Assembly (NCBI RefSeq): GCF_000003605.2
Contig: NW_003128743.1
Location: 1-15,185, forward strand
Source: Saccoglossus kowalevskii
Lineage: Eukaryota; Hemichordata; Enteropneusta; Harrimaniidae
DNA length: 15,185 nucleotides
Reading direction: 5' to 3'
Below the pieces are notes generated by a model. The model made no database searches. It saw nothing but the letters and a program-made list of their open reading frames with translations, and had not been told where the DNA came from. A program made the position numbers and the translations under genes. Positions 1 to 10,091 of this stretch are shown piece by piece. Every line of letters starts with the position of its first letter. The stretch's first letter is position 1.

Positions 1-780
1 TGTTGGACTGGGTAGATAAATGCAATCTTGTTGGACTGGGTAGATCAATGCCACTATTGTTGGACTGGGTAGATCAATGCCATATTGTTGGACTGGGTAG
101 ATAAATGCAATCTTGTTGGACTGGGTAGATCAATGCCATATTGTTGTGCTGGGTAGATAAATGCAATCTTGTTGAACTGGGTAGATCAATGCCATATTGT
201 TGAACTGGGTAGATAAATGCGATCTTGTTGAACTGGGTAGATCAATGCCATATTGTTGGACTGGGTAGATCAATGCCATATTGTTGGACTGGGAAGATAA
301 ATGCCATATTGTTGGACTGGGTAGATCAATGCCATATTGTTGGACTGGGTAGATAAATGCCATCTTGTTGGACTGGGTAGATAAATGCCATATTGTTGGA
401 CTGGGTAGATCAATGCCATATTGTTGGACTGGGTAGATAAGTGCAATCTTGTTGGACTGGGTAGATCAATGCCATATTGTTGGACTGGGAAGATAAATGC
501 CATATTGTTGGACTGGGAAGATAAATGCCATATTGTTGGACAGGGAAGATAAATGCCATATTGGTGGACTGGGAAGATAAATGCCATATTGTTGAACTGG
601 GTAGATAAATGCAATCTTGTTGGACTGGGTAGATCAATGCCATATTGTTGGACTGGGAAGATAAATGCCATATTGTTGGACTGGGAAGATAAATGCCATA
701 TTGTTGGACTGGGAAGATAAATGCCATATTGTTGGACTGGGAAGATAAATGCCATATTGTTGGACTGGTAAGATAAATGC
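1..780. repeat. Left segment of array: mixed GTAG units changing to GAAG-rich units
   Basis: Units 1-480 are mainly GTAG class and often alternate A18 units ending GCAATCTTG with C18 units ending GCCATATTG. This gives a weak 56-bp dimer rhythm. From about 484 to 590 and 650 to 780 most units are GAAG with A18 and GCCATATTG. One extra base near 52 (GCCACTATTG) shifts the register by +1. No other sequence is present. Confidence 0.9.
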
Positions 781-794
781 CATATTGTTGAACT
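562..794. repeat. Block D, copy 1 (GAAG-rich, leads into an indel cluster)
   Basis: This stretch starts with a TTGGTGGACTGG unit. It runs through GAAG units, one TTGAACTGG/GCAATCTTG pair and further GAAG units, then ends with a TTGAACTGGGTAGATC unit. The same order of unit types occurs at 7069 and 14093, with small changes in unit number. In all three copies an indel-rich patch follows directly. Confidence 0.65.
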
Positions 795-976
795 GGGTAG
801 ATCCATATTGTTGGACTGGGTGGATCAATGCCATATGTGGACTGGGTGGATCATGCCATATTGTTGGACTGGGTAGATCATGCCATCTTGTTGGACTGGG
901 TAGATAAATGCCATATGTTGGACTGGGAAGATAAATGCCATATGTGGACTGGGAAGATAAATGCAATATTGTGAAC
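795..976. repeat. Indel-rich degenerate monomers (block D tail, copy 1)
   Basis: Seven small deletions fall in under 200 bp and together remove 13 bp from the 28-bp register. They include GATCCATATTG (5 bp lost, near 802), CCATATGTGG (2 bp lost, near 831 and again near 938), GATCATGCC (1 bp lost, near 850 and 878), CCATATGTTGG (near 911) and ATTGTGAAC (near 970). Three of them create a CATATG palindrome that the normal monomer lacks. Neighbouring sequence on both sides keeps perfect register, so the damage is local. Confidence 0.85.
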
Positions 977-1099
977 TGGGTAGATCAATGCAATCTTGTT
1001 GGACTGGGTAGATCAATGCCATATTGTTGGACTGGGAAGATAAATGCCATATTGTTGGACTGGGTGGATCAATGCCATATTGTTGGACTGGGTAGATAA
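977..1099. repeat. Ordinary monomers between blocks D and E
   Basis: About four to five regular 28-bp units of mixed GTAG, GAAG and GTGG class. No private variant or foreign sequence is visible. Confidence 0.85.
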
Positions 1100-1895
1100 A
1101 TGCCATCTTGTTGGACTGGGTAGATAAATGCCATATTGTAGGACTGGGTAGATAAATGCAATCTTGTTGAACTGGGTAGATCAATGCCATATTGTTGGAC
1201 TGGGTGGATCAATGCAATCTTGTTGGACTGGGTGGATCAATGCCATCTTGTTGGACTGGGTAGATAAATGCCATCGTGTTGAACTGGGTAGATCAATGCC
1301 ATATTGTTGGACTGGGTGGATCAATGCCATCTTGTTGGACTGGGTAGATAAATGCCATCGTGTTGAACTGGGTAGATCAATGCCATATTGTTGGACTGGG
1401 TGGATCAATGCAATCTTGTTGGACTGGGTGGATCAATGCCATCTTGTTGGACTGGTTAGATAAATGCCATCTTGTTGAACTGGGTAGATCAATGCCATAT
1501 TGTTGGACTGAGTAGATAAATGCCATTTTGTTGGACTGGGTGGATCAATGCCATATTGTTGGACAGGGTAGATAAATGCCATCTTGTTGGACTGGGTAGA
1601 TCAATGCCATATTGTTGGACTGGGAAGATAAATGCCATACTGTTGAACTGGGTAGATAAATGCAATCTTGTTGAACTGGGTAGATCAATGCCATATTGTT
1701 GGACTGGGTAGATAAATGCCATATTGTTCGACTGGGTAGATTAATGCAATTTTGTTGGACTGGGTAGATCAATGCCATATTGTTGGACTGGGAAGATAAA
1801 TGCCATATTGTTGGACTGGGAAGATAAATGCCATATTGTTGGACTGGGAAGATAAATGCAATATTGTTGAACTGGGTAGATCAATGCAATCTTGT
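1100..1895. repeat. Block E, copy 1 (GTGG-rich, marked by CATCGTGTTG and ACTGGTTAG)
   Basis: Markers in order are TATTGTAGGAC (near 1134), CATCGTGTTGAAC (near 1272 and again 84 bp later), ACTGGTTAG at 1451, GGACTGAGTAG (near 1505), CCATTTTGTTGG (near 1525) and GGACAGGGTAG (near 1561). The same series recurs near 8600, 9640 and 12235. This copy has an internal 3-unit (84-bp) tandem duplication and lacks the TTAAACTGGGTATATC unit of the others. Beyond 1600 it keeps matching the copy near 12740-13035 at an offset of 11139, including TTCGACTGGGTAGATTAA near 1727. Confidence 0.8.
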
Positions 1896-2009
1896 TGGAC
1901 TGGGTAGATCAATGCCATATTGTTGGACTGGGTAGATAAATGCAATCTTGTTGGACTGGGTAGATCAATGCCATATTGTTGGACTGGGAAGATAAATGCC
2001 ATATTGTTG
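1896..2009. repeat. Ordinary monomers
   Basis: Four regular units of GTAG and GAAG class, in register, without private markers. Confidence 0.8.
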
Positions 2010-2640
2010 GACTGGGAAGATAAATGCCATATTGTTGGACTGGGAAGATAAATGCCATATTGTTGGACTGGGAATATAAATGCCATATTGTTGGACTGGG
2101 TGGATCAATGCCATATTGTTGGACTGGGTGGATCAATGCCATATTGTTGGACTGGGTAGATCAATGCCATATTGTTGGACTGGGTAGATCAATGCCATCT
2201 TGTTGGACTGGGTAGATAAATGCCATATTGTTGAACTGGGTAGATCAATGCCATATTGTTGGACTCGGTGGATCAATCCATATTGTTGAACTGGGTGAAT
2301 CAATGCCATATTGTTGGACTGGGTGGATCAATGCCATATTGTTGGACTGGGTAGATAAATGCAATCTTGTTGGACTGGGTAGATCACCGCCATATTGTTG
2401 GACTGGGTAGATAAATGCCATATTGTTGGACTGGGACGATAAATGCCATATTGTTGGACTGGGAAGATAAATGCCATATTGTTGGACTGGGAAGATAAAT
2501 GCCATATTGTTGAACTGGGTAGATCAATGCAATCTTGTTGGACTGGGTAGATCAATGCCATATTGTTGGACTGGGAAGATAAATGCCATATTGTTGAACT
2601 GGGTAGATAAATGCAATCTTGTTGAACTGGGTAGATCAAT
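2010..2640. repeat. Block F, copy 1
   Basis: This is a near-identical partner of 11610-12240 at a constant offset of 9600. Shared private markers are GGAATATAAATG at 2071, GGACTCGGTGG near 2263, the 1-bp deletion GATCAATCCATATTG near 2272, CTGGGTGAATCAATG near 2291 and CTGGGACGATAAATG at 2431. This copy has an odd GATCACCGCC near 2383 where the partner has a regular GATAAATGC. The match ends near 2635, where the sequence passes into block G/K. Confidence 0.85.
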
Positions 2641-2937
2641 GCCATATTGTTGGACTGGGTAGATAAATGCCATATTGTTGGACTGGGTAGATAAATGCAA
2701 TCTTGTTGGACTGGGTAGATCAATGCCATATTGTTGGACTGGGAAGATAAATGCCATATTGTTGGACTGGGAAGATAAATGACATATTGTTGGACTGGGA
2801 AGATAAATGCAATATTGTTGAACTGGGTAGATCAATGCAATCTTGTTGGACTGGGCAGATCAATGCCATATTGTTGGACTGGGAAGATAAATGCCATATT
2901 GTTGGACTGGGTGGATCAATGCCATATTGTTGGACTG
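2417..2937. repeat. Block G, copy 1 (overlaps the end of F)
   Basis: It matches 8069-8589 at an offset of 5652. Markers are CTGGGACGATAAATG (2431), AAATGACATATTG (near 2778) and GATAAATGCAATATTGTTG (near 2802), the last being a rare A24 unit with A27. The 2653-3040 part also matches 13681-14068 at an offset of 11028, and a shorter part matches 7715-8011. Confidence 0.8.
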
Positions 2938-3174
2938 GGTGGATCAATGCCATATTGTTGGACTGGGTAGATAAATGCAATCTTGTTGGACTGGGTGGAT
3001 CAATGCCATATTGTTGGACTGGGTAGATAAATGCCATCTTGTTGGACTGGGTAGATAAATGCCATATTGTTGGACTGGGTAGATAAATGCATCTTGTTGA
3101 ACTGGGTAGATCAATGCCATATTGTTGGACTGGGTAGATAAATGCCATCTTGTTGGACTGGGTAGATAAATGCC
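2938..3174. repeat. GTGG/GTAG monomers with a 1-bp deletion
   Basis: Regular units, except AAATGCATCTTG near 3087, which has lost one base and shifts the register by -1. The unit order near 3020-3190 resembles the left end of block E (1100-1190). Confidence 0.8.
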
Positions 3175-3705
3175 ATATTGTAGGACTGGGTAGATAAATG
3201 CAATCTTGTTGAACTGGGTAGATTAATGCCATATTGTTGGACTGGGTAGTTAAATGCCATATTGTTGGACTGAGTAGATCAATGCTATATTGTTGGACTG
3301 GGTAGATAAATGCCATATTGTTGGACTGGGAAGATAACTGCCATATTGTTGGACTGGGAAGATAAATGCCATATTGTTGGACTGGGAAGATAAATGCCAT
3401 ATTGTTGAACTGGGTAGATCAATGCAATCTTGTTGGACTGGGTAGATCAATGCCATATTGTTGGACTGGGTAGATCCATGCCATTATGTTACACTGGGTA
3501 GATCAATGCCATATTGTTGGACTGGGTAGATAAATGCCATATTGTCGGACTGGGAAGATAAATGCCATATTGTTGGACTGGGAAGATAAATGCCATATTG
3601 TTGGACTGGGAAGATAAATGCCATATTGTTGAACTGGGTAGATAAATGCAATCTTGTTGAACTGGGTAGATCAATGCCATATTGTTGGACTGGGTAGATA
3701 AATGC
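3175..3705. repeat. Block A, copy 1
   Basis: It matches 9080-9610 at a constant offset of 5905. Shared private markers are TTGTAGGACTGGG (3178), GTAGATTAATGCC (near 3218), GGGTAGTTAAATG (near 3245), GGACTGAGTAGATC with ATGCTATATTG (near 3268), GATCCATGCCATTATG followed by TTACACTGGG (3474-3499), and TTGTCGGACTGGG (3543). I noticed only a few differences, for example GATAACTGCC near 3343 against GATAAATGCC in the partner. Confidence 0.85.
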
Positions 3706-4391
3706 AGTCTTGTTGAACTGGGTAGATAAATGCAATCTTGTTGAACTGGGTAGATAAATGCAATCTTGTTGAACTGGGTGAATCAATGCCATATTGTTGG
3801 ACTGGGTACATAAATGCCATCTTGTTGAACTGGGTAGATCAATGCCATATTGTTGGACTGGGTAGATCAATGCCATATAGTTGGACTGGTAAGATAAATG
3901 CCATATTGTTGGACTGGGTAGATCAATGCCATATTGTTGGACTGGGTAGATAAATGCAATCTTGTTGGACTGGGTAGATCAATGCCATACTGTTGGACTG
4001 GGTAGATCAATGCCATATTGTTGGACTGGGTACATAAATGCAATCTTGTTGGACTGGGCAGATCAATGCCATATTGTTGAACTGGGTAGATAAATGCAAT
4101 CTTGTTGAACTGGGTAGATCAATGCCATATTGTTGAACTGGGTAGATAAATGCAATCTTGTTGAACTGGGTAGATCAATGCCATATTGTTGGACTGGGTA
4201 GATCAATGCCATATTGTTGGACTGGGAAGATAAATGCCATATTGTTGAACTGGGTAGATCAATGCCATATTGTTGGACTGGGTAGATCAATGCCATATTG
4301 TTGGACTGGGAAGATAAATGCCATATTGTTGGACTGGGTAGATCAATGCCATATTGTTGGACTGGGTAGATAAATGCCATCTTGTTGGACT
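3696..4391. repeat. Block B, copy 1
   Basis: It matches 6131-6826 at an offset of 2435 with about three or four differences seen. Two are GTACATAAATG at 3809 and near 4031, where the partner has GTAGATAAATG. Shared markers are GCAGTCTTG (3704), CTGGGTGAATC (near 3775), ATATAGTTGGACTGGTAAG (3875-3893) and GCCATACTGTTGG (near 3985). Identity ends at about 4391 against 6826. Confidence 0.85.
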
Positions 4392-4624
4392 GGGCAGATC
4401 AATGCCATATTGTTGGACTGGGTAGATAAATGCCATATTGTTGAACTGGGTAGATCAATGCCATATTGTTGAACTGGGTAGATAAATGCCATATTGTTGG
4501 ACTGGGTAGATCAATGCCATATTGTTGGACTGGGTAGATCAATGCCATATTGTTGGACTGGGTAGATCAATGCCATATTGTTGGACTGGGTAGATCAATG
4601 CCATATTGTTGGACTGGGAAGATA
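4392..4624. repeat. Locally homogeneous run of GTAG/C18 monomers
   Basis: From about 4500 to 4617, four consecutive monomers are identical (GTAG, C18, GCCATATTG). This is the plain consensus and suggests local expansion by single-unit slippage or unequal exchange. Confidence 0.75.
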
Positions 4625-4955
4625 AATGCCATATTGTTGGACTGGGAAGATAAATGCAATATTGTTGAACTGGGTAGATCAATGCAATCTTGTTGGACTG
4701 GGTAGATCAATGCCATATTGTTGGACTGGGAAGATAAATGCCATATTATTGGACTGGGTGGATCAATGCCATGTTGTCGGACTGGGTAGATAAATGCCAT
4801 CTTGTTGGACTGGGTAGATAAATGCCATATTGTTGGACTGGGTAGATAAATGCAATCTTGTTAAACTGGGTAGATCAATGCCATATTGTTGGACTGGGTA
4901 GATAAATGCAATCTTGTTGGACTGGGTAGATCAATGCCATATTGTTGGACTGGGT
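4625..4955. repeat. Block I, copy 1
   Basis: It matches 12966-13296 at an offset of 8341. Shared markers are GCAATATTGTTGAAC (near 4651), CCATATTATTGGACTGG (4741), a GCATG-type unit (CATGTTG near 4770) and TTGTTAAACTGGG (near 4859). The partner has one additional unit near 13290, after which the match resumes for about 100 bp. Confidence 0.8.
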
Positions 4956-5276
4956 GGATCAATGCAATCTTGTTGGACTGGGTGGATCAATGCCATCTTG
5001 TTGGACTGGGTAGATAAATGCCATCTTGTTGAACTGGGTAGATCAATGCCATATTGTTGGACTGGGTAGATAAATGCCATTTTGTTGGACTGGGTGGATC
5101 AATGCCATCTTGTTGGACTGGGTAGATAAATGCCATCTTGTTGAACTGGGTAGATCAATGCCATCTTGTTGGACTGGGTAGATAAATGTCATCTTGTTGG
5201 ACTGGGTAGATAAATGCAATCTTGTTGGACTGGGTGGATCAATGCCATATTGTTGGACTGGGTAGATAAATGCAAT
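4956..5276. repeat. GTGG/CATCTTG-rich monomers; start of block J, copy 1
   Basis: From about 5030 onward this matches 14821-15180 at an offset of 9791. Markers are GCCATTTTGTTGG (5077) and AAATGTCATCTTG (near 5186). Alternating GTGG/C18 and GTAG/A18 units dominate. Confidence 0.75.
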
Positions 5277-5745
5277 CTTTTGGTCTGGGTGTATCAATGC
5301 CATCTTGTTGGACTGGGTAGATAAATGCAATCTTGTTGGACTGGGTGGATCAATGCCATATTGTTGGACTGGTTAGATAAATGCAATCTTTTTGGTCTGG
5401 GTGTATCAATGCCATATTGTTGGACTGGGTAGATAAATGCCATCGTGTTGGACTGGGTGGATCAATGCCATCTTGTTGGACTGGGTAGATAAATGCCATC
5501 TTGTTGGACTGGGTAGATAAATGTCATCTTGTTGGACTGGGTAGATCAATGCCATATTGTTGGACTGGGTAGATAAATGCAATCTTTTTGGTCTGGGTGT
5601 ATCAATGCCATCTTGTTGGACTGGGTAGATAAATGCAATCTTGTTGGACTGGGTGGATCAATGCCATATTGTTGGACTGGGTAGATAAATGCAATTATTT
5701 TGGTCTGGGTGTATCAATGCCATATTGTTGGACTGGGTCGATAAA
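5277..5745. repeat. 112-bp (4-unit) higher-order repeat marked by GGTCTGGGTGTATC
   Basis: A highly altered monomer with CTTTTTGG at the start (G2 to T), A7 to T, A14 to G and G15 to T occurs with GGTCTGGG at 5282, 5394, 5590 and 5702. The spacings are 112, 196 and 112 bp, which are 4, 7 and 4 units. The three units after it also recur in order. The first copy has a 1-bp deletion (ATCTTTTGGTC), and the one near 5692 reads GCAATTATTTTGGTC. The same 112-bp pair occurs at 11133 and 11245, and a single copy at 15074. Confidence 0.85.
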
Positions 5746-6130
5746 TGCCATCTTATTGGACTGGGTGGATCAATGCCATCTTGTTGGACTGGGTAGATAA
5801 ATGTCATCTTGTTAAACTGGGTAGATAAATGCCATATTGTTGGACTGGGTGGATCAATGCCATATTGTTGGACTGGGAAGATAAATGCAATCTTTTTGGA
5901 CTGGGAAGATAAATGCCATCTTGTTGAACTGGGTAGATCAATGCAATCTTGTTGGACTGGGTAGATCAATGCCATATTGTTGGACTGGGAAGATAAATGC
6001 CATATTGTTGGTCTGGGAAGATAAATGCCATATTGTTGGACTGGGTAGATAAATGCAATCTTGTTGAACTGGGTAGATCAATGCCATATTGTTAGACTGG
6101 GTAGATAAATGCAGTCTTGTTGGACTGGGT
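5746..6130. repeat. Mixed monomers between the 112-bp repeat and block B
   Basis: Regular units with a few odd ones: CATCTTATTGG near 5751, AAATGTCATCTTGTTAAAC near 5800-5820, a GAAG unit with CAATCTTTTTGGACTGG near 5887-5904 that has the T-run without the GGTCTGGG change, and TTGGTCTGGGAAG near 6008. GCAGTCTTG occurs here in tandem with the copy that starts block B. Confidence 0.75.
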
Positions 6131-6826
6131 AGATAAATGCAGTCTTGTTGAACTGGGTAGATAAATGCAATCTTGTTGAACTGGGTAGATAAATGCAATC
6201 TTGTTGAACTGGGTGAATCAATGCCATATTGTTGGACTGGGTAGATAAATGCCATCTTGTTGAACTGGGTAGATCAATGCCATATTGTTGGACTGGGTAG
6301 ATCAATGCCATATAGTTGGACTGGTAAGATAAATGCCATATTGTTGGACAGGGTAGATCAATGCCATATTGTTGGACTGGGTAGATAAATGCAATCTTGT
6401 TGGACTGGGTAGATCAATGCCATACTGTTGGACTGGGTAGATCAATGCCATATTGTTGGACTGGGTAGATAAATGCAATCTTGTTGGACTGGGCAGATCA
6501 ATGCCATATTGTTGAACTGGGTAGATAAATGCAATCTTGTTGAACTGGGTAGATCAATGCCATATTGTTGAACTGGGTAGATAAATGCAATCTTGTTGAA
6601 CTGGGTAGATCAATGCCATATTGTTGGACTGGGTAGATCAATGCCATATTGTTGGACTGGGAAGATAAATGCCATATTGTTGAACTGGGTAGATCAATGC
6701 CATATTGTTGGACTGGGTAGATCAATGCCATATTGTTGGACTGGGAAGATAAATGCCATATTGTTGGACTGGGTAGATCAATGCCATATTGTTGGACTGG
6801 GTAGATAAATGCCATCTTGTTGGACT
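6131..6826. repeat. Block B, copy 2
   Basis: Partner of 3696-4391 (offset 2435) and of 10085 onward (offset 3778). It carries ATATAGTTGGACTGGTAAG (6310-6328), GGACAGGGTAGATC near 6346 (shared with copy 3 but not copy 1), and GCCATACTGTTGG near 6420. Copies 2 and 3 are therefore closer to each other than to copy 1 at that site. Confidence 0.85.
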
Positions 6827-7068
6827 ACGAAGATAAATGCCATATTGTTGGACTGGGTAGATCAATGCCATATTGTTGGACTGGGTAGATAAATGCCATC
6901 TTGTTGGACTGGGTAGATCAATGCCATATTGTTGGACTGGGAAGATAAATGCCATATTGTTGGACTGGGTAGATCAATGCCATATTGTTGGACTGGGTAG
7001 ATCAATGCCATATTGTTGGACTGGGAAGATAAATGCCATATTGTTGGACTGGGAAGATAAATGCCATA
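6827..7068. repeat. Block C continuation (GTAG/GAAG units)
   Basis: This stretch follows block B copy 2 and matches the continuation of copy 3 at an offset of 3694. That is 3 units less than the 3778 offset upstream, so copy 3 lost, or copy 2 gained, 84 bp at about 6707-6790. A unique GGACTACGAAGATAA occurs near 6823. Confidence 0.75.
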
Positions 7069-7347
7069 TTGATGGACTGGGAAGATAAATGCCATATTGT
7101 TGGACTGGGAAGATAAATGCCATATTGTTGAACTGGGTAGATAAATGCAATCTTGTTGGACTGGGTAGATCAATGCCATATTGTTGGACTGGGAAGATAA
7201 ATGCCATATTGTTGGACTGGGAAGATAAATGCCATATTGTTGGACTGGGAAGATAAATGCCATATTGTTGGAATGGGAATATAAATGCCATATTGTTGAA
7301 CTGGGTATATCAATGCCATATTGTTGGACTGGGTGGATCATGCCATA
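7069..7347. repeat. Block D, copy 2, with short indel patch
   Basis: It starts with TTGATGGACTGGG (7069) and runs through GAAG units and a TTGAACTGG/GCAATCTTG pair. It then has GGAATGGGAATATAAATG near 7270, TTGAACTGGGTATATC, and GGTGGATCATGCCATATGTTGG, where two single bases are lost (7336-7347) and a CATATG is made. The unit order matches 14093-14340 at an offset of 7026 and, more loosely, 562-835. Confidence 0.75.
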
Positions 7348-7714
7348 TGTTGGACTGGGTAGATCAATGCCATATTGTTGGACTGGGTAGATCAATGCCA
7401 TATTGTTGGACTGGGTAGATAAATGCCATATTGTAGGACTGGGTAGATAAATGCAATCTTGTTGAACTGGGTAGATTAATGCCATATTGTTGGACTGGGT
7501 AGATAAATGCCATATTGTTGGACTGGGAAGATAAATGCCATATTGTTGGACTGGGAAGATCAATGCCATATTGTTGGACTGGGAAGATAAATGCCATATT
7601 GTTGAACTGGGTAGATCAATGCCATATTGTTGGACTGGGTAGATAAATGCCATATTGTTGGACTGGGTGGATAAATGCCATATTGTTGGACTGGGTAGAT
7701 CAATGCAATCTTGT
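7348..7714. repeat. Mixed monomers with block-A-like start
   Basis: TTGTAGGACTGGG near 7432 followed by GTAGATTAATGCC near 7469 recalls the first two markers of block A, but the GTAGTTAAATG marker is absent. Two rare class recombinants occur: GAAGATCAATG near 7555 and GTGGATAAATG near 7668. Confidence 0.75.
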
Positions 7715-8085
7715 TGGACTGGGTAGATCAATGCCATATTGTTGGACTGGGAAGATAAATGCCATATTGTTGAACTGGGTAGATAAATGCAATCTTGTTG
7801 AACTGGGTAGATCAATGCCATATTGTTGGACTGGGTAGATAAATGCCATATTGTTGGACTGGGTAGATAAATGAAATCTTGTTGGACTGGGTAGATCAAT
7901 GCCATATTGTTGGACTGGGAAGATAAATGCCATATTGTTGGACTGGGAAGATAAATGACATATTGTTGGACTGGGTGGATAAATGCAATATTGTTGAACT
8001 GGGTAGATCAATGCAATCTTGTTGGACTGGGTAGATCAATGCCATATTGTTGGACTGGGAAGATAAATGCCATATTGTTGGACTG
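7715..8085. repeat. Block H, copy 1
   Basis: It matches 13567-13937 at an offset of 5852 (209 units exactly, net indel zero). Shared markers are AAATGAAATCTTG (7869), AAATGACATATTG (near 7953) and GATAAATGCAATATTGTTG (near 7978). Here the last marker follows GTGG rather than GAAG, a rare combination. Confidence 0.8.
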
Positions 8086-8594
8086 GGACGATAAATGCCA
8101 TATTGTTGGACTGGGAAGATAAATGCCATATTGTTGGACTGGGAAGATAAATGCCATATTGTTGAACTGGGTAGATCAATGCAATCTTGTTGGACTGCGT
8201 AGATCAATGCCATATTGTTGGACTGGGAAGATAAATGCCATATTGTTGAACTGGGTAGATAAATGCAATTTTGTTGAACTGGGTAGATCAATGCCATATT
8301 GTTGGACTGGGTAGATAAATGCCATATTGTTGGACTGGGTAGATAAATGCAATCTTGTTAAACTGGGTAGATCAATGCCATATTGTTGGACTGGGAAGAT
8401 AAATGCCATATTGTTGGACTGGGAAGATAAATGACATATTGTTGGACTGGGAAGATAAATGCAATATTGTTGAACTGGGTAGATCAATGCAATCTTGTTG
8501 GACTGGGTAGATCAATGCCATATTGTTGGACTGGGAAGATAAATGCCATATTGTTGGACTGGGTGGATCAATGCCATATTGTTGGACTGGGTAG
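8069..8594. repeat. Block G, copy 2
   Basis: Partner of 2417-2937 (offset 5652), starting with CTGGGACGATAAATG at 8083. The AAATGACATATTG plus GCAATATTG pair near 8430-8470 lies exactly 476 bp (17 units) after the same pair in block H copy 1. H and G here are therefore tandem relatives. Confidence 0.8.
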
Positions 8595-9033
8595 ATAAAT
8601 GCCATCTTGTTGGACTGAGTAGATAAATGCCATATTGTAGGACTGGGTAGATAAATGCAATCTTGTTGAACTGGGTAGATCAATGCCATATTGTTAAACT
8701 GGGTATATCAATGCCATATTGTTGGACTGGGTGGATCAATGCAATCTTGTTGGACTGGGTGGATCAATGCCATCTTGTTGGACTGGGTAGATAAATGCCA
8801 TCGTGTTGAACTGGGTAGATCAATGCCATATTGTTGGACTGGGTGGATCAATGCAATCTTGTTGGACTGGGTGGATCAATGCCATCTTGTTGGACTGGTT
8901 AGATAAATGCCATCTTGTTGAACTGGGTAGATCAATGCCATATTGTTGGACTGAGTAGATAAATGCCATTTTGTTGGACTGGGTGGATCAATGCCATATT
9001 GTTGGACAGGGTAGATAAATGCCATCTTGTTGG
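8595..9033. repeat. Block E, copy 2
   Basis: Partner of 12235-12673 (offset 3640 = 130 units) and of copy 3 (offset 980 = 35 units). It has TTGTAGGAC, TTGTTAAACTGGGTATATC (near 8692), CATCGTGTTGAAC, ACTGGTTAG at 8894, GGACTGAGTAG, CCATTTTG and GGACAGGG. It leaves the E series at about 9033 and joins block A copy 2 about 50 bp later. Confidence 0.85.
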
Positions 9034-9610
9034 ACTGGGTAGATCAATGCCATATTGTTGGACTGGGAAGATAAATGCCATATTGTAGGACTGGGTAGAT
9101 AAATGCAATCTTGTTGAACTGGGTAGATTAATGCCATATTGTTGGACTGGGTAGTTAAATGCCATATTGTTGGACTGAGTAGATCAATGCTATATTGTTG
9201 GACTGGGTAGATAAATGCCATATTGTTGGACTGGGAAGATAAATGCCATATTGTTGGACTGGGAAGATAAATGCCATATTGTTGGACTGGGAAGATAAAT
9301 GCCATATTGTTGAACTGGGTAGATCAATGCAATCTTGTTGGACTGGGTAGATCAATGCCATATTGTTGGACTGGGTAGATCCATGCCATTATGTTACACT
9401 GGGTAGATCAATGCCATATTGTTGGACTGGGTAGATAAATGCCATATTGTCGGACTGGGAAGATAAATGCCATATTGTTGGACTGGGAAGATAAATGCCA
9501 TATTGTTGGACTGGGAAGATAAATGCCATATTGTTGAACTGGGTAGATAAATGCAATCTTGTTGAACTGGGTAGATCATTGCCATATTGTTGGACTGGGT
9601 AGATAAATGC
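9034..9610. repeat. Block A, copy 2 (with short junction)
   Basis: From about 9080 it matches 3175-3705 at an offset of 5905, including the GATCCATGCCATTATG / TTACACTGGG unit (near 9379-9404) and TTGTCGGAC. The 9034-9080 junction is plain monomers. Past 9600 two consecutive GCAGTCTTG units appear, as at 6109-6150. Confidence 0.85.
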
Positions 9611-10091
9611 AGTCTTGTTGGACTGGGTAGATAAATGCAGTCTTGTTGAACTGGGTAGATCAATGCCATATTGTTAAACTGGGTATATCAATGCCATATT
9701 GTTGGACTGGGTGGATCAATGCAATCTTGTTGGACTGGGTGGATCAATGCCATCTTGTTGGACTGGGTAGATAAATGCCATCGTGTTGAACTGGGTAGAT
9801 CAATGCCATATTGTTGGACTGGGTGGATCAATGCAATCTTGTTGGACTGGGAAGATCAATGCCATCTTGTTGGACTGGTTAGATAAATGCCATCTTGTTG
9901 AACTGGGTAGATCAATGCCATATTGTTGGACTGAGTAGATAAATGCCATTTTGTTGGACTGGGTGGATCAATGCCATATTGTTGGACAGGGTAGATAAAT
10001 GCCATCTTGTTGGACTGGGTAGATAAATGCCATCTTGTTGGACTGGGTAGATAAACGCCATCTTGTTGGACTGGGTAGATCAATGCCATAT
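9611..10091. repeat. Block E, copy 3
   Basis: From about 9640 to 10091 this matches 12300-12751 (offset 2660 = 95 units). I find only two base differences, both in one unit: GAAGATC near 9850 against GTGGATC. It includes two extra units with GATAAACGCC (near 10051) shared with copy 4. At 10091 it switches abruptly to block B sequence (TAGTTGGACTGGTAAG). Confidence 0.88.

Noticed and set aside
5876-5910. A further copy of the 112-bp repeat marker at CAATCTTTTTGG
   Set aside because: It has the T-run but continues GGACTGGGAAG rather than GGTCTGGGTGTATC, so it is a related single change or a recombinant and not the marker unit.
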